NCBI GenBank assembly: GCA_010909165.1
Contig: VJWM01000117.1
Coordinates: forward strand, 248,001-312,000
Length of the DNA: 64,000 nucleotides
Origin: Anthoceros angustus
Lineage: Eukaryota; Streptophyta; Anthocerotopsida; Anthocerotales; Anthocerotaceae
Direction: 5' to 3'
The position numbers were made by a program, and so were the translations under genes. The notes under the pieces were generated by a model, which saw nothing but the letters and a program-made list of their open reading frames with translations, did no database searches and was not told where the DNA came from. How positions within the stretch are numbered: position 1 is the first letter of the stretch; each line of letters begins with the position of its first letter. Shown here in pieces: positions 44,080 to 56,951 of this stretch.

Positions 44080-45487
44080 TTGTACATAAAACCACACACT
44101 TCCCATAATAAGGTTTTCGGCTTAATTATTTCTATGACTTTATTCTATTCCTATAATCATGTCAGACTATGGAATACCGATCTCACACGGCAGCGTGTGT
44201 GACTTTCGTTTTTTGGGTGTACGCTACGGAAATATGCCATGGCATCTTTCATATACTTGCATACAATACACGTATAATATGTACACATCAGCTTCTGTAG
44301 GTTCGTACATGGGGAAAAAACTTTGTATCACACCATCATAGGCCTGGTGTTCCGATTGTGTCATGTACATGTTTTCTTATTTAGGGTTTTAGGGTTCCGA
44401 TCACCACACATACATATAGGCAGCCAAGACACACATAATGGCAGCAGGCCTAGGAAACGTTGCAGCCTTGTATGCAGCCAGTGCCAAACATTGGAGCCTT
44501 GCAGATAAGGGCAAATGCACTCAGCCGTACCGCACGACGATGACGCGGCGCCGCGCAATTGCGAGCGATGGCTACACGCGGCCGAGAACCCTAAAAAAAG
44601 GTCAATGCCGTGTGACCAGAGATAGAATATTGCGTGCTGCACTGGCGTGGCAACGTAAATGACCTAAACGAAACCCTAAACCCGAGAGAAGAAAAGTTTA
44701 CGTATCGTGAAATCTTTTCGTGCATCATGGGGTGAGTTCGACCCGGACAGGGGCGCGGCCCGGCGATGTGGTCATGCATGACATACCAAAATAGTTCCGC
44801 CGTATGCGGCGGGACTATTTCTTTCTGTCCACAACCCATGCGGATGTCGCGTGACCAGATCGGTATGCCATATCAGACTTCCAAGTACCCAATTTTATAG
44901 CTCAAAGCAAGTTATCTATTTGAACATGAACAAGATTCTAAAGTTTGACATAAATATTTTAAAGATCAGGTAAAGCTATGATGATATATAAATTATAACT
45001 TTTTTGACCTATAAATTCTCCTGGTTATATTTTATACTTATATTTTATTTGAATAAAATATTTATATATTATTTTATATACCTATTTAATGTTTTAATCC
45101 TAAAATACCTGATGCACTCACATCAAGCCTTTTGACCCATGTCTTTAAGATAACATGAATTCGGTGCTATATAAATATTGTGGACAATGTTGAAGAACAC
45201 AGGTGAAAAGGTTCGACTTAAGTGGGTTGGGCATTCTAAGGTTAAGAATGTCCTTCATGTTGTGCCAATAAGTTCATAATTTAAGAATGTTTGTTACATG
45301 TTCATGTTGTAAAAAATTTCTTTATATTATGATACTGAGCTAAAACATTCTCGTACATTGACTGTTTCATTCCCAGTTTTTCTCTTTATAATTTTAATTT
45401 TAATCCAAAATTGCTAGAACCTTTGATTCTTTGTAGTCTTATGTTAGACATCACTTTTTCCAGTTCTGAAAATTCTTATTTTCTTCT
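44080..45487. other. Intergenic, no gene recognised
   Basis: The right half is strongly AT-rich. A short hairpin is listed separately. No coding frame with a recognisable domain is present. Confidence 0.5.
44788..44821. repeat. Short hairpin, 14-bp arms
   Basis: The arms aaatagttccgccg and cggcgggactattt are complementary at 13 of 14 positions around a 4-base loop (tatg). No adjoining element ends were found. Confidence 0.7.
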
Positions 45488-48400
45488 CTAAATAAGATTC
45501 TCATTATCTTCATATTTATAGATACGATCCATGTACCTTGTCAACTTTGCACAAAGCGTTTGTTGGTGGTCTCCTTGGGAGACATGTTTGGGAAACCAGC
45601 GACAACAATAGGAACGATCGTCGTTTCGAACATCAAATACGTGCCCCAGGGCCGAGTCCAGATATGACACAGCACCTTTTTCCTTCACATGGAAAAGACT
45701 GTGCCTTTGGTGCCCACCTTCACTCTCAGCATGGTTCTTGTCGCCAACCGAAAAGCTATGCACTAAACCTTCTAAGTCTGTCCAACAGCTCTGACCTGGC
45801 TGCTTCCATGCTCCACTTCCTATCCTCCTCGCCTGCATCTCCTGTGCCTGCTCCCACATCTGGGCACTGCTGTATATGCTCGACATCAATACATAAGCTG
45901 CAGCATCTTTCTTATCTAGGTTCACTGCCTCATCAAAAGCATGGAGCCCCACCTCCACGTTGCTCCACTTTCGACAAGCACTCAAGAGAGTATGCCAAAC
46001 TGCAGCATCAGGGAGTACAGGCATGGTCCTGACCACAGCTAGAGCCTCATCCAAATGGCCGGCACGACTCAGGAGATCCACCAGCCATCTGTAGTGCTCA
46101 GATGTGGGACTCATTCCATAGTCTCTGCTCATAGACTCGAAGCACTCTCTCCCCTTTGTCACCAGACCCGCATGACTACATACTATGAGTACGCTAAGGA
46201 ACGTGCTGCCAGCTGGCTGTATGCCAGCCTCTTTCATTCTGTGAAGCTGGTTGAAGAGCTCGTCACTGTCTCCTTGGCGGGCGTAGCCGGAAATCAGTGC
46301 ATTCCAGGCAGCAGGGTCTTGTTTGGGCAATCCCTCAAACACCTGCTGTGCATCAACCATGCTCCCAGACTTTGCGTACATGTTCATCAAATTGATGGCC
46401 ACAACCGAATCAACTTGAAGCCCGTGTTCTTCTATCTGGGAATGGAGCTGCCTTCCAACATGCAAAGCTCCCACGTCTGCACATGCCTGCAGGAGGCACA
46501 CAAAAGTCACAGAATCAGCTGCAACGATGTCTTCTTCTTGCATAAACATGTACAGGTGAAGGGCTTCCTGTCCCATGCCCTGCTGGGTATACCCTGCTAT
46601 CATGGCATTCCATGTGACCACATTTTTTTCGACAAGCTTGTCAAACACGCGACGACCGTCACCCAGGCTGCCACATTTTGCATACATGTTCACCAAACTG
46701 TTGACTAAGAACACGTCATTTTGGAGGCCCTGCTCTTGAATCTGTGAATGAAGTTGCTTCCCTGCCTCCAAAGCCGGGATACCGACACCTGCACATGCCT
46801 GCAGGAGGCACACAAATGTCACTGTATCGGGTGCAGTGATTCCTTCTTGTTCCATGGCATTGTAAAGACAAAGTGCTTCCTGGCCCATCCCCTGCTGGGA
46901 ATAGCCCGCTATTATGGCATTCCACGACACTACATTTTTTTCGCCAAGCCTTTCAAACACAAAACGAGCATCCTGTAAGCTGCCACACTTGGCATACATG
47001 TTCACCAAGTTGTTGGCTACATGCACATCATTCTGAAGCCCTCGTTCTCCTATCTGCACATGGAGTTGCTGCCCAGACTCCAAAGCCGGGGAACCTACAC
47101 TTGCACATGCGTGCAGGAGGCACACAAACGTCACAGAATCAGGTGCAACAATGCCTTCCAGTTGCATGGCACTGTAGAGACGAAGGGCTTCCTGGCCCCT
47201 GCCCTGCTGGGAATATCCTGCTATCAAAGCAGTCCATGTTACTACACTTTTTTGACCAAGCCGGTCAAACACAGCCTGGGCGGCATCCAAACTGCCACAC
47301 TTAGCATACATATTGACTAGGCTGCAACATACAACCTCATCCGCCTGGTTTCCAATCTCTGAATGAAGCTGCCTTCCCATGTCTAAGGCCGGGTTGCCTA
47401 CAGTTGCACAAGCCTGTAGGGCGCACACATATGTCACAGAAGTAGGTGCAACAATGCCTTCTTCCCGCATAGTGGTGTACAGATGGAGTGCCTCGTGTCC
47501 CATGCCCTGCTGTGAATACCCTGCCATCATGGCAATCCATGAAACCTCATCTTTATGATCAAGTCTGTCGAACACGCTTTGTGCAGCTTCCAAGCTGCCA
47601 CACTTGGCATACATGTTTACTAAACTGTTGCCAACCCTCACGTCAGCAAGAAGCCCTCGTTCTTCAATCTTTGCATGAAGGTGCTTCCCATTCTCCAAGG
47701 CGGGCATACCCAGACTTGCACATGCCTGCAGGAGGCACACAATTGTCACAGAATTGAATGCCTCCATGCCTTCTTCTTGCATTGCACTGTACAGACGAAG
47801 TGCTTCTTGACCCTTGCCCTGCTGAGAATAACCTCCTATTAAAGCAGTCCATGTCACCACATCTTTATGAGGAAGCCTGCTGAATAGTCTTTGAGCATCT
47901 TCCAAGCTGCCGCACTTTGCATACATGTTAACCAGGCTGCCACCTACAAGGACATCAGCCTGAAACCCTCCTTGTGTAATCTGTGCATGAAGCTCCTTCC
48001 CCCTATCCAAAGCCGGTGCACCCACACTTGCACATGCCCGCAGAAGACAAACAAATGTCACAGGATTGGATACCGCCATCCCTTCTTGTTCCATAGCACG
48101 GTGAAGAGACAGGGCATCCTCCCCCATGCCCTGCTCAGAATATCCTGCTATCAGAGACGTCCATGTCACTACATTTTTTTGACCAAGTCCATCAAACACA
48201 CCCTGAGCATCCTCCAGGCTACCACACTTCACATACATGTTAACAAGGCTGCAACCGACAACAACATCCACCTTAATTCCTCGTTCGCTCATCTGTGCAT
48301 GAAGCTGCTTTCCCTTCTCCAGAGCCGACACACCCACACTTGCACATGCCTGCAGCAAACACACAAACGTCACAGAATCGGGCAGAGCAATGCCTTCTTC

Positions 48401-49267
48401 TTCCATTGCACTGTAAAGATCTAATGCTTCCCGACCCATGCCCCGCTGCGAATAACCCGAAATCAGCACTGTCCAAGTCACTACATCTTTATGCCCAAGT
48501 CCGTCAAACACTCTTTGCGCATCCTCCAAACTCCCACACTTGGCATACATGTCCACCAACCCGTTACAGACAAACAAATCTGTCCCAACCCCACAGGCCA
48601 AGGCATCAGCATGCACCTGCTGCCCAGCTTCCAGGTCTGCTCCCCTCGCACAAGCCTGAAGGGCTGCCACAAACACATGCCCATCAGGCTTTACCCCTGA
48701 CATACACATCCGACGATATAGCTCTATGGCCAGCTTATCCTGTCCATGCTTAACATGGGCGGATATTATGGCAGACCAGGTAAAGGAATCCGGCTCCGCC
48801 ACAACGCCGAACACTTCCATCGCTTCCTCCAACATAGCATGACTAGCATACATCCGCAGGAAGTGGTTGCACAAGAACGTATCCGACTCATATCCACTTT
48901 TCACTGTGAGAGCATGGAGACGACGGCCAAGAACGAGGTCCTTCCTTCCCACACATTTCCGAAGCACTTTATACAAGATAGATGGGGAAACCCCACACTT
49001 AGTGGCCACCAGAACTCCCAAAGCCTCAACAGCCTCACCGAACTTTCCCTGCTCGCACAATCTGCCCACGGTATCAGCAGTTACTGCAGGATACGAAAGG
49101 GGCGAGCTCTTTGCGAGCCTGCCATCATGAACTCCCCAATTTTTCTGTATATTAGTCGGGTGCAGATTTGCCACCGATGGAGTCCAGCGCACCGGAGCGG
49201 ACGGTTGGTCAAGCCTGAACCCTGATCGTAGCTCCCCTGGGCAAGTTGCGCAGAGAGTGGTGTCCAT
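45488..49267 (-). CDS. Large PPR-PLS protein with seven near-identical modules and a degenerate DYW-like tail
   Basis: A 1259-residue single-exon frame starts at ATG 49267. After a short leader and LCEQGKFGEAVEAL it carries PLS triplets. Seven modules of about 100 residues are nearly alike, each with LVNMYAKCGSLEDAQxVF, a WTALIAGYSQQGMG linker and VTFVCLLQACASVG. The E domain (HYRWLVDLLSRAGHL) and a PG box (KQPGQSCWTDL) follow, so the editing-site-recognition scaffold is complete. The last 80 residues align only loosely with DYW: no HxE motif is visible, and RNDDRSYCCRWFPKHVS sits where KNLRxCxDCHxxTKxxS is expected. A deaminase partner would be needed. It is probably an organelle RNA-editing or RNA-binding factor. 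Confidence 0.85.
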   Translation of the reverse strand: MDTTLCATCPGELRSGFRLDQPSAPVRWTPSVANLHPTNIQKNWGVHDGRLAKSSPLSYPAVTADTVGRLCEQGKFGEAVEALGVLVATKCGVSPSILYKVLRKCVGRKDLVLGRRLHALTVKSGYESDTFLCNHFLRMYASHAMLEEAMEVFGVVAEPDSFTWSAIISAHVKHGQDKLAIELYRRMCMSGVKPDGHVFVAALQACARGADLEAGQQVHADALACGVGTDLFVCNGLVDMYAKCGSLEDAQRVFDGLGHKDVVTWTVLISGYSQRGMGREALDLYSAMEEEGIALPDSVTFVCLLQACASVGVSALEKGKQLHAQMSERGIKVDVVVGCSLVNMYVKCGSLEDAQGVFDGLGQKNVVTWTSLIAGYSEQGMGEDALSLHRAMEQEGMAVSNPVTFVCLLRACASVGAPALDRGKELHAQITQGGFQADVLVGGSLVNMYAKCGSLEDAQRLFSRLPHKDVVTWTALIGGYSQQGKGQEALRLYSAMQEEGMEAFNSVTIVCLLQACASLGMPALENGKHLHAKIEERGLLADVRVGNSLVNMYAKCGSLEAAQSVFDRLDHKDEVSWIAMMAGYSQQGMGHEALHLYTTMREEGIVAPTSVTYVCALQACATVGNPALDMGRQLHSEIGNQADEVVCCSLVNMYAKCGSLDAAQAVFDRLGQKSVVTWTALIAGYSQQGRGQEALRLYSAMQLEGIVAPDSVTFVCLLHACASVGSPALESGQQLHVQIGERGLQNDVHVANNLVNMYAKCGSLQDARFVFERLGEKNVVSWNAIIAGYSQQGMGQEALCLYNAMEQEGITAPDTVTFVCLLQACAGVGIPALEAGKQLHSQIQEQGLQNDVFLVNSLVNMYAKCGSLGDGRRVFDKLVEKNVVTWNAMIAGYTQQGMGQEALHLYMFMQEEDIVAADSVTFVCLLQACADVGALHVGRQLHSQIEEHGLQVDSVVAINLMNMYAKSGSMVDAQQVFEGLPKQDPAAWNALISGYARQGDSDELFNQLHRMKEAGIQPAGSTFLSVLIVCSHAGLVTKGRECFESMSRDYGMSPTSEHYRWLVDLLSRAGHLDEALAVVRTMPVLPDAAVWHTLLSACRKWSNVEVGLHAFDEAVNLDKKDAAAYVLMSSIYSSAQMWEQAQEMQARRIGSGAWKQPGQSCWTDLEGLVHSFSVGDKNHAESEGGHQRHSLFHVKEKGAVSYLDSALGHVFDVRNDDRSYCCRWFPKHVSQGDHQQTLCAKLTRYMDRIYKYEDNENLI

Positions 49268-49430
49268 AGCTTAGGTCCATCGCGACGTCCAACAAGACCT
49301 CATCGTGGTGCAATGATATTTAGTTGGTTAGTTGCAAGATGTTGGATTGTCGATGAGTTCACTGTCACACCCATCGGAAGTTGTTGGAAGTGGCGAGAAG
49401 CTGTGTTAACAGCTGGTGGTTGGCCTGCAG

Positions 49431-52400
49431 TCAGACGGTGATCTTCACGTGAGTGGCCAATGCATCCTTCAGTTTCTGGACTTCATCCACCTCGCTCTCC
49501 AACCTGTCAAACCCGACCTGGTAGCACAAGATAGAGAAGGAAATGGGTCAGAGCTGAAGGGCCAGGAACGAGACTGTGGCACATGAACGTGAAGAGCATA
49601 CCAGTCTCAGCACACCGATAGAGCCGTTGCTCCCGGCAGCGCAGAGAATGGGAGATTCCTCTGAGAAAATCAGGCATGACAGCTTCGAGCGTGTCATGTG
49701 CTTCAAAACAGGCTTCATTGCAGAGACAGTCAGGTCCCATATCTGATCAACACGGGCTACGACTCAGAATAGTGTTTTTTGGAAAAGATGGTTCGGAGGA
49801 TCTAGAGAGACGGACAACACCTCCACCCGCCCATCGTTTGCAACTGTGCCGAATACTGTAGAGCTGATAGCAGACCATTGAACATCTGAGATGCTTTCAT
49901 TGGAAGACTGAAAGACAAGCAATGCGGTCTCCTGCAGTTCGTCTCAGGAAAACAGCTATGTTAGAGGTTGCATCCCAGTAGCGGATATCCGGAAAACATT
50001 TCATATTGGTTCACGTGCCTATGTACCTGCTCTTCTCGCCAGAGGCGAACAGTCCAGTCACTACTACAACTGAGGAAAATATACGGAAGGACGGGAGACC
50101 ATCGCACCTGCACCCATACTGATTAAGTGATCTGTACTCATACACGTGGATTCAAGGGGCAGATTGTTTTTTACAACCAGTACGCAGGGAGAGGTTAACC
50201 TGATAGACGGGACCAGTGTGGCCCACGTACGTCTGGAGGTACTGTTCATTGTAGGAACGGCTGCACTTATGAATCTTCCCTTCTTCTGTGCCAACAAGAT
50301 ACAAGCTGCACATGAGGATATACAGAGCACACACGAGCCAAAAGTCACAGGTCAGAGCACACGTTTCTACGCCACAATTTTACATTCTCTCTTTCAGCAG
50401 GTATCAGTTCTGAAACTGGAACAATGAGCTGTTCCTTGTTTGTACCTCGCATCACGAGGAGAAAAGTCAAAGCACAGCCCTGCAGAGCGACGTGATATAA
50501 ATGGCTGTGGTTGCGCTCCTTTTCCTTGACTCGGAACAAGCTTCAGTTTGATGAGATTCACAAACTCCAGTTCCTGTGTAATCCAAAAATATGGAGGACT
50601 TAGAGCCAAGTAATATCTCTTGGATGTACCTCTCCTACAAAGGGAAAGGGAAGGAGGAAGGAAAGCCAAGTTACCTTCTTAATAGACCACTGGGAAACTC
50701 TTCCGTCAGTTGAGATAGAGACCAGCGTTTCACCATGTTCAGATGAGGAGTCAATCCACTGCAACTTCCAAATTGGGTCACTATGTTTACCAACTTGATG
50801 AGAGCTTTTCACCACTGGTTGTTCTTCTTGTGGGTTTCGCACGTCATATATTGCCAAGTTCCCACTGTAAAAGCCGACTGCAACGTGAAACAAGGAGTCT
50901 GGTTATGCAAATGGTGACCAAATCACAACCTGCAGAATCAATGCATTTGCTTTTGGGCTTGTACTGTGTGAGGATGCCAAACAGGAGGTGAGGTATAACT
51001 CACCAGCAAGAAGACTTGGACTGAGAGAGGCAAAGTCCAACGCTGTGACTCCTGATTTTGTGTGCAATATTGCATGTGGATATCGTGGATTCTTCAAAGA
51101 CCAGAAGCCCACAAGGCCATCCTTTTGTGCTCCAAACTCAAATTGACCATAGCCTACCGCTAGCATATCCTTGCTTACCTGGAACAATTAATCCGGCATG
51201 ATATGTGTAGGGAAGAAAAGACCTATGTATCGATTGAGAAATCTTCTTTTGGGTGACTAAACGCTTTGGGAGAAAAAACCCAGCACATACTTTGTTCCAA
51301 ACCATGCAGCTGACATTCCTGTCATTTGTAGCATCGCTTTCAAAGCTCCACAACGAAAACAATTGTCCAGTGAATATCACACCAGTGGTGGTAGACCCAA
51401 CGCTGGCTCTTTTGGTAACAACAGTCTCAGCTGGTGCTATCAAATTTTGCCCAGTCAGGGAGTGCCGGGCCTCAAATGCAGCTGTGTCCCTTCGTTTAAA
51501 ATCACGATATAACAGCAGCTGATGCATGATAATGAGTCATCAAAAAATGCTGAATTCCATATGTATGCATCTTGACACATGTATCGAAAGTATCGGCATC
51601 TCCAGTTGTGAAATTATTACCCTGTCATGATAGGCATTTTGTACAATTGCTCGCTCTGCGATCTCCAATGCCCTGGCAAGACCGGCAATGTTGTTGAGGT
51701 CGACAACCAAATTCTGGGCTTTCTCTTCATCAGCCGCTTTGAGGGCAGCTCTCTCTTCTTCACTTGGGAATAATTGGTCGTCATTCAAGTCATCCCCAAT
51801 GACCATTTCCAGCATACTCTCTGATGCACTGACTCGTTGAGAAGCCTGCCAGATTAGCGCAGGAAGTGACTACGGTTATTATACGAGACGGAAGTTTGAG
51901 AAAACCCGTCTTCTCTCACCACGGAACTCGGAACTCACCCTCCTTATCGGGTCCAAAGAGTTTGTGATTATGGAACCACTGCTTGCCGCCAGCAATCTTA
52001 GCCTTTCTACCTCCTCAGCTTGCTCATCACAGATGTCCCAGGAGTTTGCCTGTTGGGGCAGCAGAGGAGGAGTGACATCGATTGGACTCATTTCATCCAG
52101 GTTAGCTACTGAAACATTATCAAATTGCAAGTTGAAGCACCTGGACTCCTGACGAGTATGTTCCTAATGTTGAAATCTGAGCCTCTTTACATTTCTGGAA
52201 AGCTAGCATTGTTTGAGAAGCGGAGCTGGAATAATTGTCACTCCCAAGTTTGAACTGCACAAATGGAAGATGAAAGTTGACGGTGGGGTCGGGGGCCCTC
52301 CATCGGATCTTGAACCTTAGACTCTTGTGAAGGGCGAAGCACAAATTGCATGAGCTCTCTTGGAAGCTCTGAGAACAACAAACCTGAAGGAGTTTTTTGT

Positions 52401-53796
52401 ACCGGTTGTTCCTCTCCAACACTTGATTAACCTTCTCATAAGCGTTAGAGATGCTGTTTCCCCTAATGCTTAGCAAGACAGTAGTGTCGCTCTCACTCAG
52501 TGTGACCAGAACATTCTTTTCAAAGTCCTGCACCACGATCTTCCAGGATTTTCTCAGAATTGAAGTTCGAGGCCGTTGAGAGAATGAGAGGCTCGTGAGT
52601 ACCATGGACATACACTTTAGAATTAACCATGACTAGATACTGTGTGCATGAGAGGCAAACCCCTATTGTAAGATGGCGTAAGGATGCTACTATGTTCATC
52701 TGGAACGGACCTTACTTGTTGGTTCTGGCAAACGTATGTTCGTTGACAGAAGCGTGGGACTGACTCTCAGCCTTGAGCCCTTGTCTTTAGCTGCTCCTTT
52801 TTTGCTTGCATCATCATCTCGTTCAGAGGATTCTTCTCCATCTAAAGTCTCAGGAGTAAGACTTGCAACGCTGCTCCTTCTAGAATACCGAGACCCACTG
52901 TTGCAGCCAATGTGGAGAAGGGCACTCAGTCCGCAGGTGCTGTAGTGTCGACACCTTTAGGCTTGAACAACGGGAGCCACGTAAGGCGAGATATCAGAAC
53001 CTGTAGGCAGATGCTGATTTATCACGTTCAAATTCTGCTGGAGACACATGCCCAGGACTCGCTTGCAGCAGCTTCTCATGCAGAACAGTTGGCTTTATCG
53101 ACACCAGAGGTTTTGGTGTTACATCAACGCCATTCTCATCAATCACCTGGTCATTTCCCTGTAGCGTCAGCTCATGCAGACTCACACACAGCTCTAGGGC
53201 TTCAAGAATCGCTACGCTGCCGAGATAGCATTTACATGGGACGAGCCATTCAAACAATTGCTTTCCAGTTCCTAGAGATGCCATCAATCAGGTTGCCTCC
53301 ACCCCAAGCCAAAAGCGCTCACTCTTATATTTTCAGGCTCCACATTTTCCGCAGCCTTCTTCTTTTTGGCACGAGGCCTCATGCCCGACCTGCCGTCGGA
53401 ATTCAAGGATTGCACAAACGAGACTCCATATTAGGATCCGCGCAAACACTAGTGCCTCCTGCACTAGCCATGTGGTCTCAGAAACGGAGGTCTGAGCAAG
53501 AACCTGGAGGAGTATGACATCTGTGAGCTGGCCGATTGCCTCCTCGACCTGTAAGACGATGCTCGGGAGCCAGCAGCAGATGCTGCATCTCCCTTTTGCT
53601 TGGTCTTAGGACCTAACTGGAGCAGGAGGCTCGAGAAAGAGCCTCTAAAGCTTGACCGCACCAGAATGGAGTTCCTGCTTACGCTTCCTCCTGTCCCTTG
53701 AAAGTTTGATACAGAACCTCTGTCTGTCCCTCCGAGCGACATGGTGACAGATTCTTGATCGTCCATTTTGCGGCCTTCTGGCAGCAACCCGTCCAC
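49431..53796 (-). CDS. Axonemal dynein intermediate chain, IC138/WDR78 (DNAI4) type, multi-exon
   Basis: This WD-repeat subunit of inner-arm dynein I1/f sits in motile flagella, so it should be expressed in sperm-forming cells. Reading the minus strand from MDGLLPEGRKMDDQESV, landmarks in order are a Ser-rich N-terminus, then DENGVDVTPKPLVS (coding 53105-53122). VTLSESDTTVLLSIRG and VLERNNRYKKL follow at about 52400-52510, then the helix DLNNIAGLARALEIAERAI at about 51650-51720. WD segments are FSLWSFESD, LAVGYGQFEFGAQKDGLVGFW, VAIYDVR-like LAIYDVRNPQEE with GKHSDPIWKLQW, LVGTEEGKIHKCSRSYNEQYL, SSDWTVRLWREEQ and IWDLTVSAMKP. The stop is at 49431. About a dozen short introns separate these; exact junctions were not all resolved. 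Start 53796 or 53766 is possible. Confidence 0.8.
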
Positions 53797-54286
53797 AGGT
53801 TCAGAACGTGATCATCGTCACCTGTGCAACTGACGAATTCCAAGCGACATGCATCCGGGACAATCAGATCAAACAGAAATTCACGCAAAAGCTCGTGCAA
53901 TCCCGCAATTCTTTCCACGCCCAGGCGAGCAGCAGTACAGGACGCAAATCCGGCTGCACAGCGACGACCAGCAGATAGCGAGACAAATTTCGACGGGGAA
54001 CGGGTGAGCCAGTTAGAACCCCTGACGAGAGACTCCTCACGGGTGCAGTAAAAGAGTGTAACGCATGTAAGTGTATGCATTTATAAAGTAGTTTAGGTTG
54101 TACGGTAACAGGCGTTGTATTTATAGGCCTTACAAATTTGGTGTTAGGCTTGACACGTTTGGTGGGACTGAAATGGCAGCAGGCTGCTGGTGAGCTTGTA
54201 TGTAGCTGGATGAGCAAGCTTCAGAAATGGGCAACATTGGACGGAAATTGGTGGAAACAGTGTGAAATTCACATTTTCTCGATGCA

Positions 54287-56951
54287 ATGGCCGAGACCCG
54301 GCACCGACGTTTCATCAACAGGCTGAAGACCTTCAGCCGGTTGATGTCCTGGAAATACGAGGATGCTCCCACAGGAGATGAGCAACAGGAAACTCCTAAA
54401 GATTCCTCTCATGCGGCACATGAGTTTTCAGCTACAAACGGGTGGAAGACATGGAGAAGAATTTTCTTGCTGGTCCTCGGGCTGGTCCTGGTGGGAGGCT
54501 TTATGTCTGGCTTACCCATTTCCAGGAGGCAGGTGCGGTGGTTCTGGCTGGTGGGTTTGAGCTTTCGTGGGCTCATTGCTCTCATTATTCTGACTTCCAT
54601 TGGCTCCCCATCGTACTGCAGAGCCCACCTGGCGCTTATCTTTGCCAGAAAGACGGACTGTCGCTGCATTGTCCCCAGGTGAGCGCCTACAGGGTGGTGG
54701 TCGAATTCAGTGTTGAGGCGGAATGGTTTCTTGCATTGAATTCAGTATTGAGGCGGAAGGGTTTCTTGCATTGCAGGTGACGGATTCCCCATCTCTGTGG
54801 GAGAACCCCATCTCTGCTACTACGTCGTGGAAAGCCTGTGCTGAGATTCGTGAGGACAATTATCTTCGTATGTTTGTGTACTCTCCATCCCCACTTTCTG
54901 TTGGTATGTTGTGTCGCTGTTGTGCCCTGCTTCTTCGGCTTTTCACCACCCGAGTGGGGTTTGCATTGCCAGCTCCTGACTTGGAGGAAGAACCAAATGG
55001 TTATCTGGGAATTCATGCCGAAGGTGGATTGAATCAGCAGCGTGTTGCTGTGAGACTCCTACTCAGTAACATGATCCTGCTCTAACGTAAAACAACGTTG
55101 TGGGTTCTTCGTTTATGCTTTCTGTGTTGGCTTTGGGTAAGGGATGCTTTCTGATATGTTGCCTCGCAGGCAACCTTCTTATCACAGCTTGCCTTGCCCC
55201 AGGTACTACGACTTTCCTTGGCATAACGCTAACTAAGCTCAACCTGTTTGCAGATTTGCAATGCTGTGGCAGTGGCGAGGATCATGAATGTTACCTTAAT
55301 CATCCCACTGATGAAGCAGGACCAGATCTGGAAGGATCAGACGTATGTATGATGGTTTCGCTGTATCTCGTTGCATGAACCCAAGTTGATGATCAAAGCT
55401 GGATTTGCATATCTGAGATTATTGTGACCGTGGGCTGCTGCACATCAGGCGCTTTGAAGATGTGTTTGACGTGGATCATTTCATTGATTATCTGCGAGAG
55501 GATGTGCGGGTAGTCAAGGAAGTACCCGCTCATCTGGCAGACGGTGGTGATCTGTACACCAGCATCAGGTCTGTTCTGCTTATACATGCATGGTAGAGTT
55601 TCATGTTATGTGTGTATTTGTAGTTACGATTCGCTGATGAGCGATTCGATTCCTGGTGTGTGAGCAGGCGTACAGTGAAAAATATCCCCAAGTATGCCTC
55701 TGCAGAGTGGTACTTGGACAATGTGCTACCACGGATTAAGGAGAAGGGAGTTATGGCATTGAAACCATTTGTTGATCGCCTCGGGTATGGCCAACTTCTC
55801 CTTCACGTCTCCTGCACCCACTTCGTGTGAACACAAGGTCGTTGTGAAGCTTACTTCCATGTTGCACCATTCTGCTGAAGCAGATATGACAATGTGCCGT
55901 CAGAGATCAATCGACTGAGGTGCAGGGTGAACTATCATGCCTTGAGGTTTCTGCCACATATTGAAGAAATGGCTGAGGTTCTGGCGTCAAGGATGAGAAA
56001 CCGGACTGGCATGCCACAACCATACATGTGAGTGATTCTCTTCCATCCTGATTTAATCAACTACGGACTGTCATCTATCAATCATCTCATGGGCTGCAAG
56101 AACCCAACATGCAGGGCATTGCATCTGCGTTTTGAGAAAGGCATGGTTGGGCTTTCCTTCTGCGACTTCGTTGGCACCCGTCGGGAGAAGGCCATGATGG
56201 CTGCTTACAGGCAAAGGAATGGCCTCGTCGATTCAAGGTGAGATACTCACAAGGTCCCAAGCGTACGCTGCTTTTGAACTTATCTGCAGACCAGGACTGT
56301 CACAGACTAACCAGTTCCTGCCTGCAGAACGGATCCACATCTGGCAACAAGCATTGCAAAAGCGCAAAGAGGAAGATGCCCACTGGAGCCTGGAGAAGTC
56401 GGTGTGATCCTCATGGCTCTGGGATACCCCAAGGAGACACAGATTTATGTTGCATCAGGCCAAGTCTACGGAGGTGACACCAGGATGGCACCTCTGAGAA
56501 ACATGTATCCGAACCTGGTAAAGATAGCAGTCCTCTCCCATCCTCTTTCATCCTCTCACATTGCCTTCTAACCTCTCTGGCCCCTCGCTACAGGTAAGAA
56601 AAGACGAACTGGCAACAGCAGAAGAGCTGAAACCGTTCAGAGCATGTCACGAGCTTGGCAGCCCTGGACTTCCTCGTCTGCCTGAAAGCCAACGTGTTCA
56701 CAATGACACATGGTGGGAACTTCGCCAAGCTCATCATCAGCTTCCGGAGGTACTTGGGCCACCGCCTGAAATCCATCAAGCCTAACAAGGGCCTCATGGC
56801 GTTCGCTCTGGGAGATCCTCATCTTGGGTGGCCAGCTTTTGTACAAAATGTGGCCAGCATGCACGAGGGCAGATTTGGGTTGCCGGAGCCAACCTTCCCG
56901 ACTTACGACGTGTATGAAAACCCGCTCACTGACTGCATGTGCAGAGCATGA
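54287..56951 (+). CDS. O-fucosyltransferase-fold glycosyltransferase (GT106/RRT-like), copy 1, frame-broken
   Basis: The product would be a Golgi type II membrane glycosyltransferase; the closest remembered plant relatives are the rhamnogalacturonan I rhamnosyltransferases (RRT). Exon 1 begins MAETRHRRFINRLK with a signal anchor at about residues 57-78. Later exons read SLWENPISATTSWKACAEI, EPNGYLGIHAEGGLNQQRVA, ICNAVAVARIMNVTLIIPLM, FDVDHFIDYLREDVRVVKE, RLRCRVNYHALRF, LHLRFEKGMVGLSF and THGGNFAKLIIS, ending CMCRA. At least ten introns of about 60-120 bp are inferred. Relative to copy 2, this copy lacks single bases near 56215, 56330 and 56375 and two bases near 56640, each breaking the frame. 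It keeps the native upstream region shared with the dynein gene. Confidence 0.75.

Noticed and set aside
45538-49225. Plus-strand and secondary frames across the 1259-residue PPR gene
   Set aside because: They are shadows of the modular PPR repeats, repeating with the same spacing of about 300 bp.
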